This document shows positions 25,120 to 38,196 of a DNA stretch of 64,000 bases, piece after piece. The stretch is from Chelativorans multitrophicus (GTDB lineage: Bacteria > Pseudomonadota > Alphaproteobacteria > Rhizobiales > Rhizobiaceae): the NCBI RefSeq assembly GCF_011317445.1, contig NZ_JAAAPL010000007.1:1-64000 (forward strand), given 5' to 3'. The translations under genes were made by a program, and so were the position numbers. The notes below the pieces were generated by a model. That model saw only the letters and a list, made by a program, of their open reading frames with translations, was not told the DNA's origin and did no database searches. The first letter of the stretch is position 1. The number at the start of each line of letters is the position of its first letter.

Positions 25120-25458
25120 TCTCGACCTGCCACCGGCGAAGTCGAAGCGGAGAACGTCCCCTCTCTTTCGCTGTGCCCGTCAAAGCCGCCGACAATCGAT
25201 TCGCCGTCGCAAATCGTTACTAAGACGCGCGGGGCGTCAGCTCTTCGGTGTTCCGACTTCAGTAGCCTTGGCTTGTCGACGCCCATTCTGCAGCGGCTGC
25301 AAATCAACCAGTCACAATCACAGTGAAAAGGTACTAGCAGTTTCTCAGCGCTCCACATGCAAGAGTCCGGGCTGAGCATCGCGCCGGCGCGCTACGATTG
25401 ACGCCCCCAGCGACAGAGGAACTAGGGAAGCACCGGCGAACAACGGAAATGGCCTCCC
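25120..25458. other. Intergenic stretch with no recognised content
   Basis: About 340 bp between nirV and the convergent LysR gene. Short open frames here are antisense or composition-driven. No hairpin with a T-run, palindromic box or repeat was noticed. It marks the boundary between the denitrification and glycine regions. Confidence 0.5.
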
Positions 25459-26370
25459 TCAGCCGGTCCTATCGCCGGGCCTTTCGGCTTGGCTGAGATG
25501 TTCCGCAATATAGGTTTCCAGGCAGTGTATCGCCTCAGCGGATTCGACCGCGAGGAGGCGATGCAGCCGAACCTCCAGATGCCCAAGCGAATTCAGCCCG
25601 TCGGGGCTTCCCAAGAGCCGAACGTCGCCCGGAAGAGTGCTCTGCACCATGGCGGTGACGCCGAGCCCGGCCCTAACCGCAGCAATTGCGGCGGTATAGC
25701 TCGAACTAAGGTAGCTGATGCGGCAGAGCTTCGCCTCCCTGTTCAGTTGATACAGCATAAGCTTCCGATAGATGCAGGGCGGCGGCGCCAAGACCAGCGG
25801 TAGGGGGCTTCGCATGTGTCCAAAATGATCCGCGCTGGTGAACCATACCAGCGGTTCCGTATGGATGAGCTTACCACTGCCGGCCCGCTGATTGTCGTGC
25901 AAGGCCACGACAAGGTCGAATTCGCCATTTTGCTGACGTGTAAGAAGATTCTCGCTGAGATCGCTCGTGACTTCGAGCATGACATTGGGATGGGCCTGCG
26001 CAAAACGTCCGAGCAGATGGGGTAGCATGGAGGCGGTGTATTCGCTCGGTGCGCCAAGCCGTACCCTGCCAGACACTGCCGGGCTTTGCATCAACGCCAG
26101 AACCTCATCATTTAGCGCCAGCATGCGGCGGGCATATTGTGCGAAAGTACGTCCCTGACCGGTGAGTTGCAGACTATGAGCGTCGCGCTGAAATAGCTGC
26201 GTGCCGACGACCTCCTCCAGCCGCTTTATCTGAAGGCTGACTGCTGACTGCGTGCGCCCCACCATCTCAGCCGCACGAGTGAAACTGCCCCCGTCGATTG
26301 CACTGACGAAACTGCGCATCAGGTCTGTAGGGATGTTCGGCACGACGATCCTATCATAAATGATCTTCAT
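25459..26370 (-). CDS. LysR-family transcriptional regulator
   Basis: 303 residues. The N-terminal helix-turn-helix (LMRSFVSAIDGGSFTRAAEMVGRTQSAVSLQIKRLE) and the LysR substrate domain are intact. It is divergent from glyA with a 105-bp gap, the classic arrangement for a regulator of the adjacent operon. By position it should control the glyA-lpdA-gcvTHP-sdaA operon, possibly in response to glycine or serine (inference). Confidence 0.85.
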   Translation of the reverse strand: MKIIYDRIVVPNIPTDLMRSFVSAIDGGSFTRAAEMVGRTQSAVSLQIKRLEEVVGTQLFQRDAHSLQLTGQGRTFAQYARRMLALNDEVLALMQSPAVSGRVRLGAPSEYTASMLPHLLGRFAQAHPNVMLEVTSDLSENLLTRQQNGEFDLVVALHDNQRAGSGKLIHTEPLVWFTSADHFGHMRSPLPLVLAPPPCIYRKLMLYQLNREAKLCRISYLSSSYTAAIAAVRAGLGVTAMVQSTLPGDVRLLGSPDGLNSLGHLEVRLHRLLAVESAEAIHCLETYIAEHLSQAERPGDRTG

Positions 26371-26475
26371 GCTAACATAAGAACTATGAACTTCAACAAT
26401 GATAATCGATGGATATCCTTTGCCGAAGAATCGGGCAGTCTGCGCTGACCCTCATCAAATCGGAGAATCAGAAAA

Positions 26476-27739
<1,264 letters not shown>

Positions 27740-27747
<8 letters not shown>

Positions 27748-29128
27748 TTTCGACCTGATCGTCATCGGCGCCGGCCCGGGCGGCTATGTCGCGGCACTCA
27801 GGGCGGCACAGGCCGGCATGCGGGTAGCCTGCATTGACGAGCGTGCCACCGCCGGCGGCACCTGCCTGAATGTCGGCTGCATTCCCTCGAAGGCGCTGCT
27901 GTCATCGACCGAACACTGGGCAGGGTTGAAGTCCCTCGCCGACCACGGCATCGAGACCGAAGCCGCCCGCGTTGACCTTTCGCGCATGATGGCGCGCAAG
28001 GACAAGGTGGTTTCCGACCTGACCAAAAGCATCGCCTTCCTGTTCAACAAGGCCGGCGTGGAATTCATCCACGGGCGCGCGAGCATCGCCGCTCCGGGGC
28101 GGGTCACAGTTGGCGTACGCGAGATTTCATCCCAGCACATCCTGATCGCCACGGGGTCCGCGCCTGCTGTCCTGCCCAATGTCCCCTTCGACGAAAAGCT
28201 CGTCCTGTCGTCGACCGGCGCCTTGTCGCTCGCCAAGGTGCCGGATCGGCTGGTGGTGGTCGGCGCCGGCGTCATCGGCCTCGAGATCGGCCAGATTTGG
28301 TCGCGCCTTGGCGCCAAGGTAACCGTCGTTGAGTATCTTGACCGCATCTTGCCCGGCATGGACGGCGAAACTGCCAAGAATGCCCAGCGAATCTTCGCAC
28401 GGCAAGGCATCGGCTTCATGCTGAACGCAGCCGTCGAGGCAGTCGTCGACAATGGCGAGACGGCAGAAATCAAAATCAAAAGCCGCGCGTCGGGCAAGGT
28501 TGAAAAGCTTCAGGCGGACGCTGTCCTCGTCGCCATTGGCAGGAAGCCCCACACCGGAGGACTGGGGCTTGAGGCTTTGCGCGTCAGGCGAGACGCCAGA
28601 GGCTTCATCGAAGTGGATGAGCAATTCCGAACAAGTGTGCCCGGCATCTTGGCTATCGGCGATGTCGTGCCCGGACCGATGCTCGCCCACAAGGCGGAGG
28701 AAGACGCCGTCGCCTGCATCGATGCGCTGGCGGGTAAGCCGCATTGCGCACCCGACTACGGCCTCGTGCCGGGCGTGGTCTATACAACGCCGGAAATCGC
28801 TGGCGTGGGTCTGACGGAAGACGATGCGAGTGCCGCAGGACGCGCAGTTTTGATCGGAAAGGCCAGCTTCCTTGCAAACGGACGCGCCCGCGCGATCGGA
28901 ACCACCGACGGCTTCGCCAAGGTTATCGCCTGCGCTGAAACAGGCAAGCTTCTCGGTGCGCATATCCTCGGCCACGGCGCCGGCGAACTGCTGCAGGAGC
29001 TCGTCCTGGCGCTTCGGTTCGGTGCGAGCCTGAACGATGTCGCCGGAACATCGCATGCCCATCCCGGAATGGGTGAGGCGGTGAAGGAGGCATGCCTGTC
29101 GGTACTCGACGCCAGAAGCTTGGACTGA
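27740..29128 (+). CDS. lpdA: Dihydrolipoyl dehydrogenase (L-protein)
   Basis: 462 residues. The FAD motif [17 protein letters not shown], the redox-active disulfide [16 protein letters not shown], the NAD motif [10 protein letters not shown] and the C-terminal [13 protein letters not shown] active-site His-Glu pair are all intact. It reoxidises the lipoyl arm of GcvH. The ATG at 27740 overlaps the glyA end. A decayed relative of this gene lies at 36207-38099. Confidence 0.95.
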
Positions 29129-29211
29129 AAGCACACTGACACCCGCCGTGATGCACAGGCGGTGTCCGTCGTGCGTTTCCACAATACACAATTTTCCGGT
29201 CGGAGCCTTTT

Positions 29212-30354
29212 ATGACCTTGCTAGACGACTTGCGACAAACGCCGCTCACCGCCTTCAACAGGGGGCACGGCGGCAAGATGGTGCCGTTCGCCGGCTACGA
29301 GATGCCGGTTCAGTTTCCCGACGGCGTTCTGAAGGAACACCTGTACTGCCGTGCGGCTTCCGGGCTCTTCGATGTCAGCCACATGGGGCAGGTCCTTCTT
29401 CGCCCGAAATCGGGCAGGATCGAGGATGCAGCTCTGGCGCTTGAGCGGCTCGTTCCGGTTGATGTCCTCGGCCTGAAGTCGGGGCGCCAGCGCTACGGCC
29501 TTTTCACCGCGGAAGATGGCGGCATCCTCGACGACCTGATGATCGCCAACCGCGGCGATCACCTGTTCCTGGTGGTCAACGCCGCCTGCAAGGCGCAGGA
29601 TGTCGCCCATTTCTGGGCCCACCTCGGCAATGACTGCGAGGTCGAGGAGCTCACGGATCGTGTCTTGATCGCCTTGCAGGGCCCGGATGCAGAGGCTGCG
29701 CTCGCGGTTCTCGCTCCTGAGGTGGCAAAGATGCATGCCATGGAGGTCGCCGACGTCAATCTGCTGGGAACGCCCTGCATCGTGGCACGGGCAGGTTATA
29801 CCGGCGAAGACGGTTACGAGATCTCGCTGCCCGCCAGCCATGCCGTGGCGCTCGCCGAAGCACTGCTGGAAGACGAACGCGTGCGACCCGTCGGGCTGGG
29901 TGCGCGAGACTGCCTGAGGCTGGAAGCTGGGATGTGCCTTTATGGCCACGACATCGACACCACTACCACCCCGGCGCAAGGCGCGCTCGAATGGGCGATC
30001 CAGAGGGTGTGGCGCAACGGCGGAGCACGCGCCGGCGGCTTTCCAGGCGCTGAAACGATCCTGAAAGAACTGGAGAGAGGGGCCTTTCGGCGTCGTGTCG
30101 GCCTGCGGATCGATGGCCGCGCGCCGATCTGCGAGGGCACCGCGCTTTTTGCTGACGAAGTCGGCGGCGAACCGGTCGGACAGGTGACGTCGGGCGGATT
30201 TGGCCCCGCCGTCAATGCGTCGGTCGCGATGGCACATGTTCCAACAGCTCTCTCCGCCGCGGACACGCCCTTGTTCGCCGAAGTCAGGGGCAAGCGCCTG
30301 CGCTTCTTCGTCTCCCCGCTACCTTTCATCAAGCAACGCTACAAACGGACTTGA
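29212..30354 (+). CDS. gcvT: Aminomethyltransferase (glycine cleavage T-protein)
   Basis: 380 residues. It transfers the methylene group from the aminomethyl-lipoyl arm to THF, releasing ammonia. GcvT landmarks are visible: [31 protein letters not shown] and the late [20 protein letters not shown]. It follows lpdA by 83 bp and precedes gcvH by 11 bp. Confidence 0.95.
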   Translation: MTLLDDLRQTPLTAFNRGHGGKMVPFAGYEMPVQFPDGVLKEHLYCRAASGLFDVSHMGQVLLRPKSGRIEDAALALERLVPVDVLGLKSGRQRYGLFTAEDGGILDDLMIANRGDHLFLVVNAACKAQDVAHFWAHLGNDCEVEELTDRVLIALQGPDAEAALAVLAPEVAKMHAMEVADVNLLGTPCIVARAGYTGEDGYEISLPASHAVALAEALLEDERVRPVGLGARDCLRLEAGMCLYGHDIDTTTTPAQGALEWAIQRVWRNGGARAGGFPGAETILKELERGAFRRRVGLRIDGRAPICEGTALFADEVGGEPVGQVTSGGFGPAVNASVAMAHVPTALSAADTPLFAEVRGKRLRFFVSPLPFIKQRYKRT

Positions 30355-30365
30355 GGAGACTCGCA

Positions 30366-30728
30366 ATGCTGAAATTCACCGAAGATCACGAATGGCTGTC
30401 CATCAAGGGTGGCGTAGCGACGGTCGGCATCACCCGCTACGCCACCGAACTGCTGGGGGATCTGGTCTTCGTCGACCTGCCAGCGGTCGGCACCGTGCTC
30501 GAAAAGGGCGAGACGGCAGCCACCGTGGAGTCCGTCAAGGCCGCCTCCGACGTCTATTGCCCACTGGCCGACGAGATCATCGCGGTCAATGAACTCCTCC
30601 ACAGCGACCCTGCCATGATCAACCGGTCGCCCGAAAGCGAAGGCTGGTTCTTCAGGCTGCGCCTCGCAAACGTGGATGATGCCACAGCGTTGATGGATGA
30701 AGCCGCCTATCTGGCAATGGTGGGATGA
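30366..30728 (+). CDS. gcvH: Glycine cleavage system H protein
   Basis: 120 residues. The lipoylation site is K58 in [13 protein letters not shown]. This carrier shuttles the aminomethyl group between P, T and L proteins. An AGGAG ribosome site precedes the ATG at 30366. gcvP begins 10 bp after its stop. Confidence 0.95.
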   Translation: MLKFTEDHEWLSIKGGVATVGITRYATELLGDLVFVDLPAVGTVLEKGETAATVESVKAASDVYCPLADEIIAVNELLHSDPAMINRSPESEGWFFRLRLANVDDATALMDEAAYLAMVG

Positions 30729-30738
30729 GCACAAGCAG

Positions 30739-33585
30739 ATGAGCTACACCCCGACAGGCTACGCACCGTACGACTTCGCAAACCGCCGCCACATCGGCCC
30801 CTCCCCGCGCGAAATGGCGGAGATGCTGGAAACTGTCGGAGCCGAAAGCCTCGATGCCTTCATCGACGCAATCGTTCCCGCAGACATCCGGCAGACGCGC
30901 CCGCTCGCCTGGGGCAAGGCCCTTTCCGAGCGCGGCGTTCTGGAACGGCTGCGCAACGTGGCCAAGAAGAACAAGCCCAATGCCAGCTTCATCGGACAGG
31001 GCTACCACGGCACCTTCACCCCGCCGGCGATCCAGCGCAACATCTTCGAGAACCCGGCCTGGTACACCGCCTACACGCCCTATCAGCCCGAGATCAGCCA
31101 GGGCCGGCTTGAGGCGCTGCTCAATTATCAGACCATGATGACCAATCTGACCGGGCTCGACATCGCCAATGCGTCGTTGCTCGATGAAGGCACCGCCGCC
31201 GCCGAAGCCATGGCCCTGTGCGAACGTGCGTCGCGCACCAAGGCCCGCGCCTTCTTTGTCGACCATCATTGCCATCCGCAGACAATCGCCGTGGTTGCGA
31301 CCCGGGCGGAGCCGCTTGGATGGGAAGTGATCGTCGGCGATCCCTTCACCTATCTCGATCCGTCGCGCGTTTTCGGCGCCCTGTTTCAGTATCCCGGCAC
31401 CTATGGCCATGTGCATGACTTCACCGCTCCGATCGCAGCGCTCAAGGACGCTGGCGCCCTTGCCGTGGTGGCCGCCGACCCGCTGGCGCTGACCCTGTTG
31501 AAGCCACCGGGCGAGATGGGCGCCGACATCGCCATCGGCTCCAGCCAGCGTTTCGGCGTGCCCCTGGGCTATGGCGGTCCGCACGCCGCCTACATGACCG
31601 TGCGTGCCAACCTCGCGCGGTCGATGCCGGGCCGGATCGTCGGCGTCTCCATCGACGCCCGCGGCAATCGCGCCTATCGGCTGTCGCTGCAGACGCGCGA
31701 ACAGCATATCCGCCGCGAGAAGGCGACATCCAATGTCTGCACCGCGCAGGCGCTACTGGCCGTCATGGCCTCGATGTACGGCGTCTTCCACGGACCCGAC
31801 GGATTGCGGGCGATCGCCGAGCGCATCCACCGCAAGATCGTGCGGCTGGTCAAGGGACTGGAAACCCTTGGCTTCCCAATCGAACCGGTAAGTTTCTTCG
31901 ACACGGTGACAGTGGAATGCGGCCCCCGCCGCGACGCCATCCTGGCATCCGCCCTGCGCGAAGGGATCAACCTTCGCCCGATCGGCGAGACGCGGATCGG
32001 CATCACTTTCGACGAGACTGTCCGGCGCAGCCACACCGAGGCGATCTGGCGTGCTTTTGGCGGCGGCATGGCCGACGACGACATGACGCCTGACTACCGC
32101 CTGCCCGAGGCTCTGCTACGAACCTCGAGCTTCATGACCCACCCGGTCTTCCACATGAACCGCGCCGAAGCCGAGATGACGCGCTACATGCGCCGCCTCG
32201 CCGACCGCGACCTTGCGCTTGACCGGGCAATGATCCCGCTCGGCAGCTGCACCATGAAGCTCAATGCCACCGCCGAAATGATGGCGTTGAGCTGGCCGGA
32301 ATTCGCGAACATGCACCCCTATGCCCCCGCCGATCAGGCACAGGGTTATGCCGAGATGCTGAGCGACCTCGAGGCGAAATTGTGCCAGATCACCGGCTAT
32401 GACGCATTTTCGATGCAGCCGAATTCGGGTGCCCAGGGCGAATATGCCGGTCTATTGACGATCCGCCGCTATCACGAGGTGCAGGGCGACGGGCATCGCA
32501 ACATTTGCCTGATCCCGACCTCGGCGCATGGCACCAATCCGGCTTCCGCACAGATGGCTGGCATGAAGGTGGTGGTGGTCGGCGTGGCCGCCGACGGCAA
32601 CATCGACGTCGCCGACTTCCGCGCCAAGGCCGAAGCCCATGCCGAAAACCTCGCGGCTTGCATGATCACCTACCCCTCGACCCACGGCGTGTTCGAGACG
32701 ACCGTTCGCGAGATCTGCGACATCACCCATGCGAATGGCGGACAGGTCTATATCGACGGCGCCAACATGAACGCCATGGTCGGCCTGGCGCGCCCCGGCG
32801 ATATCGGCGGCGACGTAAGCCATCTCAACCTGCACAAGACCTTCGCCATCCCGCATGGCGGCGGCGGACCAGGCATGGGACCGATCGGCGTCAAGGCGCA
32901 TCTTGTGCCGCATCTGCCAGGCAACCCGCCTGCCGGCAAGTTCGCCATCTCGGCCGCACCGTTCGGCTCCGCCTCGATCCTGCTCATTTCTTGGGCCTAT
33001 TGCCTGCTGATGGGTGGTGAGGGCCTGACCCAGGCGACCAAGACCGCGATCCTGAGCGCCAACTACATCGCGCGGCGACTGGCATCCGCCTACCCGATCC
33101 TCTACAGCTCAGCCGCCGGCCACGTCGCGCATGAATGCATTCTCGATACGCGAGTGCTGAAGGAGCGCGCCGGGGTGACCGTCGACGACATCGCCAAGCG
33201 TCTTGTCGACTGCGGCTTCCACGCGCCGACGATGAGCTGGCCAGTGGCCGGCACACTGATGGTAGAGCCGACGGAAAGCGAGCCCAAGGCCGAGCTCGAT
33301 CGCTTCATCGAGGCCATGCTGGGCATCGCCGCCGAAGCGGAAGCGATTGCCGCCGGCACCCTGGACGCCCAGGACAACCCGCTGAAGCGCGCGCCCCATA
33401 CCGTCGAGGATCTCGTCGGCGAATGGGACCGGCTCTACAGCCGCGAGGCCGCCTGCTTCCCGGCAGGCTCGTTCCGCACCGACAAATATTGGCCGCCCGT
33501 CAACCGGATCGACAATGTCCATGGCGACCGCAACCTTGTCTGCACCTGCCCGCCGCTCGAAAGCTACGCGGAAGCTGCCGAGTGA
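30739..33585 (+). CDS. gcvP: Glycine dehydrogenase (decarboxylating), P-protein
   Basis: 948 residues, the full-length fused P-protein. The PLP lysine is in [22 protein letters not shown]-terminal ([18 protein letters not shown]) and C-terminal halves are both complete. It decarboxylates glycine and loads the lipoyl arm of GcvH. The ATG at 30739 is chosen over an in-frame codon inside gcvH. A strong hairpin follows (33592-33616). Its first 60 codons are matched by a decayed copy at 38315-38510. Confidence 0.96.
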   Translation: MSYTPTGYAPYDFANRRHIGPSPREMAEMLETVGAESLDAFIDAIVPADIRQTRPLAWGKALSERGVLERLRNVAKKNKPNASFIGQGYHGTFTPPAIQRNIFENPAWYTAYTPYQPEISQGRLEALLNYQTMMTNLTGLDIANASLLDEGTAAAEAMALCERASRTKARAFFVDHHCHPQTIAVVATRAEPLGWEVIVGDPFTYLDPSRVFGALFQYPGTYGHVHDFTAPIAALKDAGALAVVAADPLALTLLKPPGEMGADIAIGSSQRFGVPLGYGGPHAAYMTVRANLARSMPGRIVGVSIDARGNRAYRLSLQTREQHIRREKATSNVCTAQALLAVMASMYGVFHGPDGLRAIAERIHRKIVRLVKGLETLGFPIEPVSFFDTVTVECGPRRDAILASALREGINLRPIGETRIGITFDETVRRSHTEAIWRAFGGGMADDDMTPDYRLPEALLRTSSFMTHPVFHMNRAEAEMTRYMRRLADRDLALDRAMIPLGSCTMKLNATAEMMALSWPEFANMHPYAPADQAQGYAEMLSDLEAKLCQITGYDAFSMQPNSGAQGEYAGLLTIRRYHEVQGDGHRNICLIPTSAHGTNPASAQMAGMKVVVVGVAADGNIDVADFRAKAEAHAENLAACMITYPSTHGVFETTVREICDITHANGGQVYIDGANMNAMVGLARPGDIGGDVSHLNLHKTFAIPHGGGGPGMGPIGVKAHLVPHLPGNPPAGKFAISAAPFGSASILLISWAYCLLMGGEGLTQATKTAILSANYIARRLASAYPILYSSAAGHVAHECILDTRVLKERAGVTVDDIAKRLVDCGFHAPTMSWPVAGTLMVEPTESEPKAELDRFIEAMLGIAAEAEAIAAGTLDAQDNPLKRAPHTVEDLVGEWDRLYSREAACFPAGSFRTDKYWPPVNRIDNVHGDRNLVCTCPPLESYAEAAE

Positions 33586-33591
33586 GCCTGT

Positions 33592-33616
33592 CGCCCCCGG
33601 TCGCGCGCCGGGGGCG
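33592..33616 (+). terminator. GC hairpin between gcvP and sdaA
   Basis: Perfect 9-bp arms CGCCCCCGG and CCGGGGGCG enclose a 7-nt loop, 7 bp after the gcvP stop. There is no following T-run, so sdaA may still be reached by read-through. Confidence 0.55.
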
Positions 33617-33636
33617 TCCCCTCCAAGGATCGATAA

Positions 33637-35019
33637 ATGTTCCTGTCTGTCTTCGATATCTTCAAGATCGGCATCGGCCCCTCCTCGTCGCACACTATGG
33701 GGCCGATGGTCGCCGCTGGGCGCTTCATCGAGGCGCTCGCCGCCCAGCCCAACCGGACCGAATGCCGGCGGCTGACGGTTTCGCTGTACGGCTCCCTCGC
33801 CTTCACCGGCAAGGGCCACGCAACGGACCGGGCGGTGTTTTTGGGGTTGATGGGGTTTCTCCCCGATACGCTCGACCCCGACCAGGCCGAAGCCCTCGTT
33901 GCGCAGCTCCAGGCAACCCGCAGCATCACGGCGCCCGGCATCGGCGCAATAACCTTCGATCCGGACAGCGACCTCGTCTTCGACTACGGGCCGCCGCTGC
34001 CGGGCCATGCCAACGGCATGGTCTTCACCGCATTTGGACCCTCAGGCACTGTCCTGCTGCGCCAGGTCTGGTACTCGATCGGCGGCGGTTTCGTCGTTAG
34101 CGAAGACGAGCTCTCCGCCACCTCGACATCACGGGACGCTGCGCCAACCGATGTGCCTTATCCCTTCACCTCTGCCGTCGAGATGCTGCGGATGGGACGC
34201 GCCTCTGGACTGTCGATCGCGGCGATGAAGGAGGCGAACGAACGCGTGCGCCATGGTCGCGATCTGGAGCCGGGACTTGAACGACTGCAGGCGGCGATGA
34301 ACGGCTGCATCGATCGCGGCCTCAGGCAGGAAGGAATACTGCCCGGAGGACTGTCCGTGCGACGCCGCGCTCGAGGCCTGCACCAGCAATTGCTCGGCGA
34401 GCGCGGCAGCAACCGGACACAGCCGCACGCGGCGACCGACTGGCTGCTCGTTTATGCCATGGCCGTCAACGAGGAAAATGCGGCCGGAGGGCGCGTCGTG
34501 ACCGCGCCGACCAACGGCGCCGCCGGGGTCGTACCCGCAGTGCTGCGCTACTATCGCGGCCACTGTGTCGGTGCCAGCGCGGATGGCAAACGGCAGTTTC
34601 TCCTGACCGCAGCCGCCATCGGCGGGCTGATCAAGCACCGCGCCTCGATCTCGGGTGCGGAGTGCGGATGCCAGGCCGAAATCGGCTCGGCATCCGCCAT
34701 GGCCGCGTCCGGGCTTTGCGCGGCGCTTGGCGGAACCAACGAGCAGATCGAGAACGCCGCAGAAATCGCGCTCGAGCATCATCTCGGTATGACGTGCGAC
34801 CCGGTCGGCGGCCTCGTCCAGGTGCCCTGCATCGAACGCAACGGCCTCGGCGCGATCAAGGCAGTCTCCGCAGCCAGCCTGGCGTTGCGTGGCGACGGCC
34901 AGCATTTCATGCCACTCGACAATTGCATCCAAACGATGCGTCAGATCGGGCATGACATGTCCGAGAAGTACAAGGAAACGTCCATCGGCGGGCTCGCGGT
35001 GAATCTGCCCGAATGCTGA
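33637..35019 (+). CDS. sdaA: L-serine ammonia-lyase (iron-sulfur type)
   Basis: 460 residues; deaminates serine to pyruvate. The N-terminal beta domain begins [20 protein letters not shown], and the catalytic domain has [15 protein letters not shown] and the 4Fe-4S cysteines around [10 protein letters not shown] and [14 protein letters not shown]. With glyA and gcv it completes a glycine to serine to pyruvate route, which would let the cell use glycine as a carbon source. A GGATCGATAA region precedes the ATG, 51 bp after gcvP. Confidence 0.95.
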   Translation: MFLSVFDIFKIGIGPSSSHTMGPMVAAGRFIEALAAQPNRTECRRLTVSLYGSLAFTGKGHATDRAVFLGLMGFLPDTLDPDQAEALVAQLQATRSITAPGIGAITFDPDSDLVFDYGPPLPGHANGMVFTAFGPSGTVLLRQVWYSIGGGFVVSEDELSATSTSRDAAPTDVPYPFTSAVEMLRMGRASGLSIAAMKEANERVRHGRDLEPGLERLQAAMNGCIDRGLRQEGILPGGLSVRRRARGLHQQLLGERGSNRTQPHAATDWLLVYAMAVNEENAAGGRVVTAPTNGAAGVVPAVLRYYRGHCVGASADGKRQFLLTAAAIGGLIKHRASISGAECGCQAEIGSASAMAASGLCAALGGTNEQIENAAEIALEHHLGMTCDPVGGLVQVPCIERNGLGAIKAVSAASLALRGDGQHFMPLDNCIQTMRQIGHDMSEKYKETSIGGLAVNLPEC

Positions 35020-35234
35020 AATCTGGTGTTTCGCGCGCCGGCACAGCCTTCAACAAGACGATCGCGCAACAGTGCGACGGTCAAGGACGCCTGGTTTGTG
35101 ATTCCTCTTTGTCGATGGGTTTCGAAGGCCCAACGTGTCACGCTTTAACATCAATGAGCGTTTTGCCCGCCGGAGGGAAGATTTCGACGAGATCGACGAT
35201 GTTTGCGTCAAACTGCCTGACTGGCTTAGGCGCA

Positions 35235-35500
35235 TCCTACCGTTCGAGCCCGGCTTGCGACGGTGCTCAGGTGGAGGACGGTCGGCTGAAGTGCGCAGAG
35301 GTAATCATCGAGCGGCAAAAGCGTGCTTGCGCAAGGCGACGATCGCATCCTCCTCGGGGAGAGCATCGTCGAGCACGGGGCTTTCCGTCCCGTCAGCAGG
35401 TCGACCACCGAGGTTCGCTTCTTCTATTCGACGACCGTCTTCTGATTGATCCCGTAGCGCTTTGATAACGCTCTCAGGCTCTATTGACTATTTTGCATCC
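35235..35500 (-). pseudogene. IS481-like transposase N-terminal remnant
   Basis: Read on the minus strand through frameshifts and a stop, the segment gives SLRALSKRYGINQKTVVE, then KKRTSVVDLLTGRKAP, then TLLPLDDYLCALQPTV. This is the N-terminal helix-turn-helix and start of the core of IS481-group transposases. The DDE part is missing. It is one of several decayed elements between sdaA and the GntR gene. The remaining bases from 35020 to 35600 hold nothing else recognisable. Confidence 0.6.
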
Positions 35501-35599
35501 CTCGACGGATCGCCTCTGTCCTCCGTCGTCGTGGCGTTCGAGTATAAAGCTCGGCCATAGCGCATGTCGACGATTGTGAATGCGTACCGATGTCCCACT

Positions 35600-36206
35600 C
35601 ACCGGTCTACTCGATGCTAAGAACAACGCCGTCTGCCCGGGATCGACGTCGACGAATTTCGGATCGCCGATGAAGCGTCCGTTGTCGCGATCTTCATCGC
35701 CTCGCAGACGACGCGGATGTAATCGGTGCTGTTGTGGCCGAGCGCGCGCAGGTCGAAGTTCTCGAGGATGTTGAGCATCTGCACCAGCATCGCGCCGCCG
35801 CCGGGCGGAACGTTGGTCGATATGCGGTGGCCGCGATATTCGCCCCAGACCGGAGTGTTGATATCGGGCGCATAGGCAACAAGGTCATCGCGCGAAAGAA
35901 GGCCGCCATTAGCCTTCATGTCGGCGTCGATCTTCGCCGCGATGTCACGCTTGTAAAAGGCATCGGCACCGTTACCGGAAATCTCCTCGAGGGTGGCTGC
36001 TAGATCGGGATTGCGGACGCTGTCGCCCACCTTTTTCGGCGAGCCGTCCTCGCGACAATAGAGCTCCTGGGCGGCCGGTGTATGCCGAAGCCGCGCGTGA
36101 TGCGACACCCTGCCCATACTGCCGTCGTCGGACCACCAGGCGGCGACGTGCGGCCGCACCGTCCAGCCTGATCTGGCCCAGTCGATAGCCGGGATGATGA
36201 CGTCCC
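35600..36206 (-). pseudogene. Gamma-glutamyltransferase fragment
   Basis: An internal piece of GGT is readable: [16 protein letters not shown], then FYKRDIAAKIDADMKANGGLLSRDDLVAY, then STNVPPGGGAMLVQMLNILENFDL and EAMKIA. After that a frameshift leads into GRFIGDPKFVDVDPGQ in another frame. Neither the N-terminus nor the autoprocessing Thr region of the small subunit is present. At about 36206 it is joined directly to an lpd fragment on the opposite strand, showing a rearrangement junction. Confidence 0.8.
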
Positions 36207-36329
36207 TCCAGATCTGGTCGCGCCTTGGCGCCAAGGTGACTGTCGTGGAGTACCTCGACCGTATCCTGCCCGGCATCGACGGCGAGCTTGCCAAGAACGC
36301 GCAGCGGATTCTTGCGCGGCAGGGCATTA

Positions 36330-37383
36330 GTGCGTCGGGCGTTTAGGATGCAACGCATTTTGCATCCTTGAAGTAGTTCCAGCATTCGGCGGGTGAGAAC
36401 ATGTCGCAGGCATCGCCGACGGCTTTCCATAGGTCGTCATATGTTCGCGCCTTGGCTTTTCTGAGCAGAGCCTTGAGCTTGGCGAATGCCTTTTCGATGG
36501 GATTGAGGTCGGGCGAGTAGCGCGGCAGGAACAACACCCATGCGCCACGGTCTCGGATCGCCTGTGCGGCTCTCGGACTTTTGTGAACGTTGAGATTGTC
36601 CCAAACCACCACATCGCCCGGCTGCAGCATCGGCGCCAGTTGGGTGCTCACATAGGTGTCGAAGGCCTCGCCATCGATGGCGCTCGCGATCACCCAGGGC
36701 GCCACCAGTTCGTGGCAGCGCAGTCCGGCAATGAAGGTCTGGGTGTTCCATTTGCCAAAGGGTGCATCGGCAACCAGCCGCTTGCCCTTCAGGCTGCGTC
36801 CCCTGAGTGGCGTCATGTTGGTTTTGACCGAGGTTTCATCGATGAACACCAGCCGCGCCGGCGCCGCCCTGATCGCCGGCAGGCGCTGCCCGGCCCACGC
36901 ATCGCGCTCGGCCTTGACGTCAGCGCGTTCTCTCTCCGCCGCCAGCAGCGTTTTTTTTATAGCTATAGCCCGCCCTGCATAGGAATTTGGACAGGTTCGA
37001 AGGATCGGCCGCAATGCCGCGATCGACCAGCAGCGCCGCCGCAAGCTCCGGCATCGTGATGTCGGGCCGAGCTTCAACATGGCCGATGATGAAGTCGCGA
37101 TGGTCGCCAAGCTTGCCGCTGCCCTCCGGCCGGCCGATCCGGGCCGCCGCGACCGAACCCGTCTCGTCATAACGCGCCTTCAGTCGGACCGCTGTCGAAG
37201 GCGCAACCCCAAAACGAGCCGCCGCCCCTCGCCGCGTGTTGCCGCCGTTCACATCCGCTACAATCCGCTCACGCAAATCCGCCGATAAAGGTCTGCCCAT
37301 GATCCACCTCCGCAAACGGTGAATCACATTTCAATCCAAAGCGGAATCCCACAAAGCGGATTCGGCCTATGCGCCCGACGCTC
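36330..37383 (-). mobile_element. IS630-family insertion sequence
   Basis: A 1054-bp element flanked by TA on both sides (36328-36329 and 37384-37385), the IS630 target duplication. The ends are inverted repeats: inward from the left GTGCGTCGGGCGTTTAGG, and from the right (reverse complement) GAGCGTCGGGCGCATAGG. It contains one transposase split by a frameshift. It interrupts the relic lpd gene and looks complete and recent relative to its surroundings. Confidence 0.9.
36343..37300 (-). CDS. IS630-family transposase, expressed by frameshifting
   Basis: The upstream frame starts [20 protein letters not shown] (37300), carries the helix-turn-helix ([19 protein letters not shown]) and runs to GYSYKKN. 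The downstream frame continues [14 protein letters not shown] and holds the DDE core: [24 protein letters not shown] and [19 protein letters not shown]. The switch occurs at a run of eight A residues (T8 on the plus strand, 36951-36958), a typical slippery site in IS630 elements, so the split is probably programmed. Confidence 0.88.
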
Positions 37384-38196
37384 TAGCTTCATGCTAAGCA
37401 CGGCCGTCAAGGCGATCACCCGCGACGGCGACACGGCCAGCGTCGAGATCGAAAACGGCACCTTTGGGCGGCATCGAAACACTGGAAGTAGACGCCGTCC
37501 TCGTCGCCATTGGCAGGCGGCCCCACACTGCGGGCCTTGGGCTTGAGGCGCTGGGCGTCAGGCAGGATGCCAAGGGCTTTGTTGAGATCGACGCGCAGTT
37601 CCGCGCCAGCGTGCCCGGCATCCATGCCATCGGCGACGCCGTGCCCGGACCGATGCTCGCCCACAAGGCCGAGGAACACGCCATCGCCTGCATAGATGCG
37701 CTGGCTGGCAGGCCCAATGGCGCACCTGATTACGGTCTCGTGCCAGGCGTGATCTACACGGCACCCGAAATCGCCGGCGTGGGCCTCTCGGAAGACGATG
37801 CAAGTGCCACCGGGCGCGCCGTTCTCGTCGGAAAATCCAGCTTCCTGGCAAACGGGCGCGCCCGTGCGATCGGAGCCACCAACGACTTCGCCAAGGTCAT
37901 CGCCTGCGCCGAAACAGGCAAACTTCTCGGCGCCCATATCCTGGGCCACGGCGCCGGCGAACTGCTGCAGGAACTCGTCCTGGCGCTTCGGCTCGGCGTG
38001 TCGCTGGGCGATGTCGCCGGCACATCGCATGCCCACCCCGGGATGGGTGAGGCGGTGAAGGAGGCATGCCTGGCAGCCCTTTCCAGCACCACGACCTGAG
38101 ACGTCAGGCGGCCCCTTCCCGGCCTGACGGGATGGCCGTCTGACACATGCTCGAACAAGTGCGACAGCGATCTATTTCCTGCCTTGGAGACTCTTC

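Larger units (their letters stand above)
36207..38099 (+). pseudogene. Second dihydrolipoyl dehydrogenase gene, 5'-truncated and split by IS630
   Basis: Bases 36207-36329 encode [20 protein letters not shown] through RQGI, and 37386-38099 continue with SFMLSTAVKAITRDGD to the C-terminal [15 protein letters not shown]. Removing the IS630 insert (36330-37383) and one TA copy rejoins the frame exactly (GGC ATT AGC TTC ATG). A further small frameshift lies near 37467. The N-terminal FAD domain is missing. The protein is close to, but clearly diverged from, the intact LpdA at 27740, so this is a relic of a separate or old duplicate operon. Confidence 0.88.

Noticed and set aside
29129-29211. Possible attenuator hairpin between lpdA and gcvT (near-complementary ACACCCGCC and GGCGGTGT)
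   Set aside because: The arms are not fully complementary and no T-run follows; not strong enough to list.
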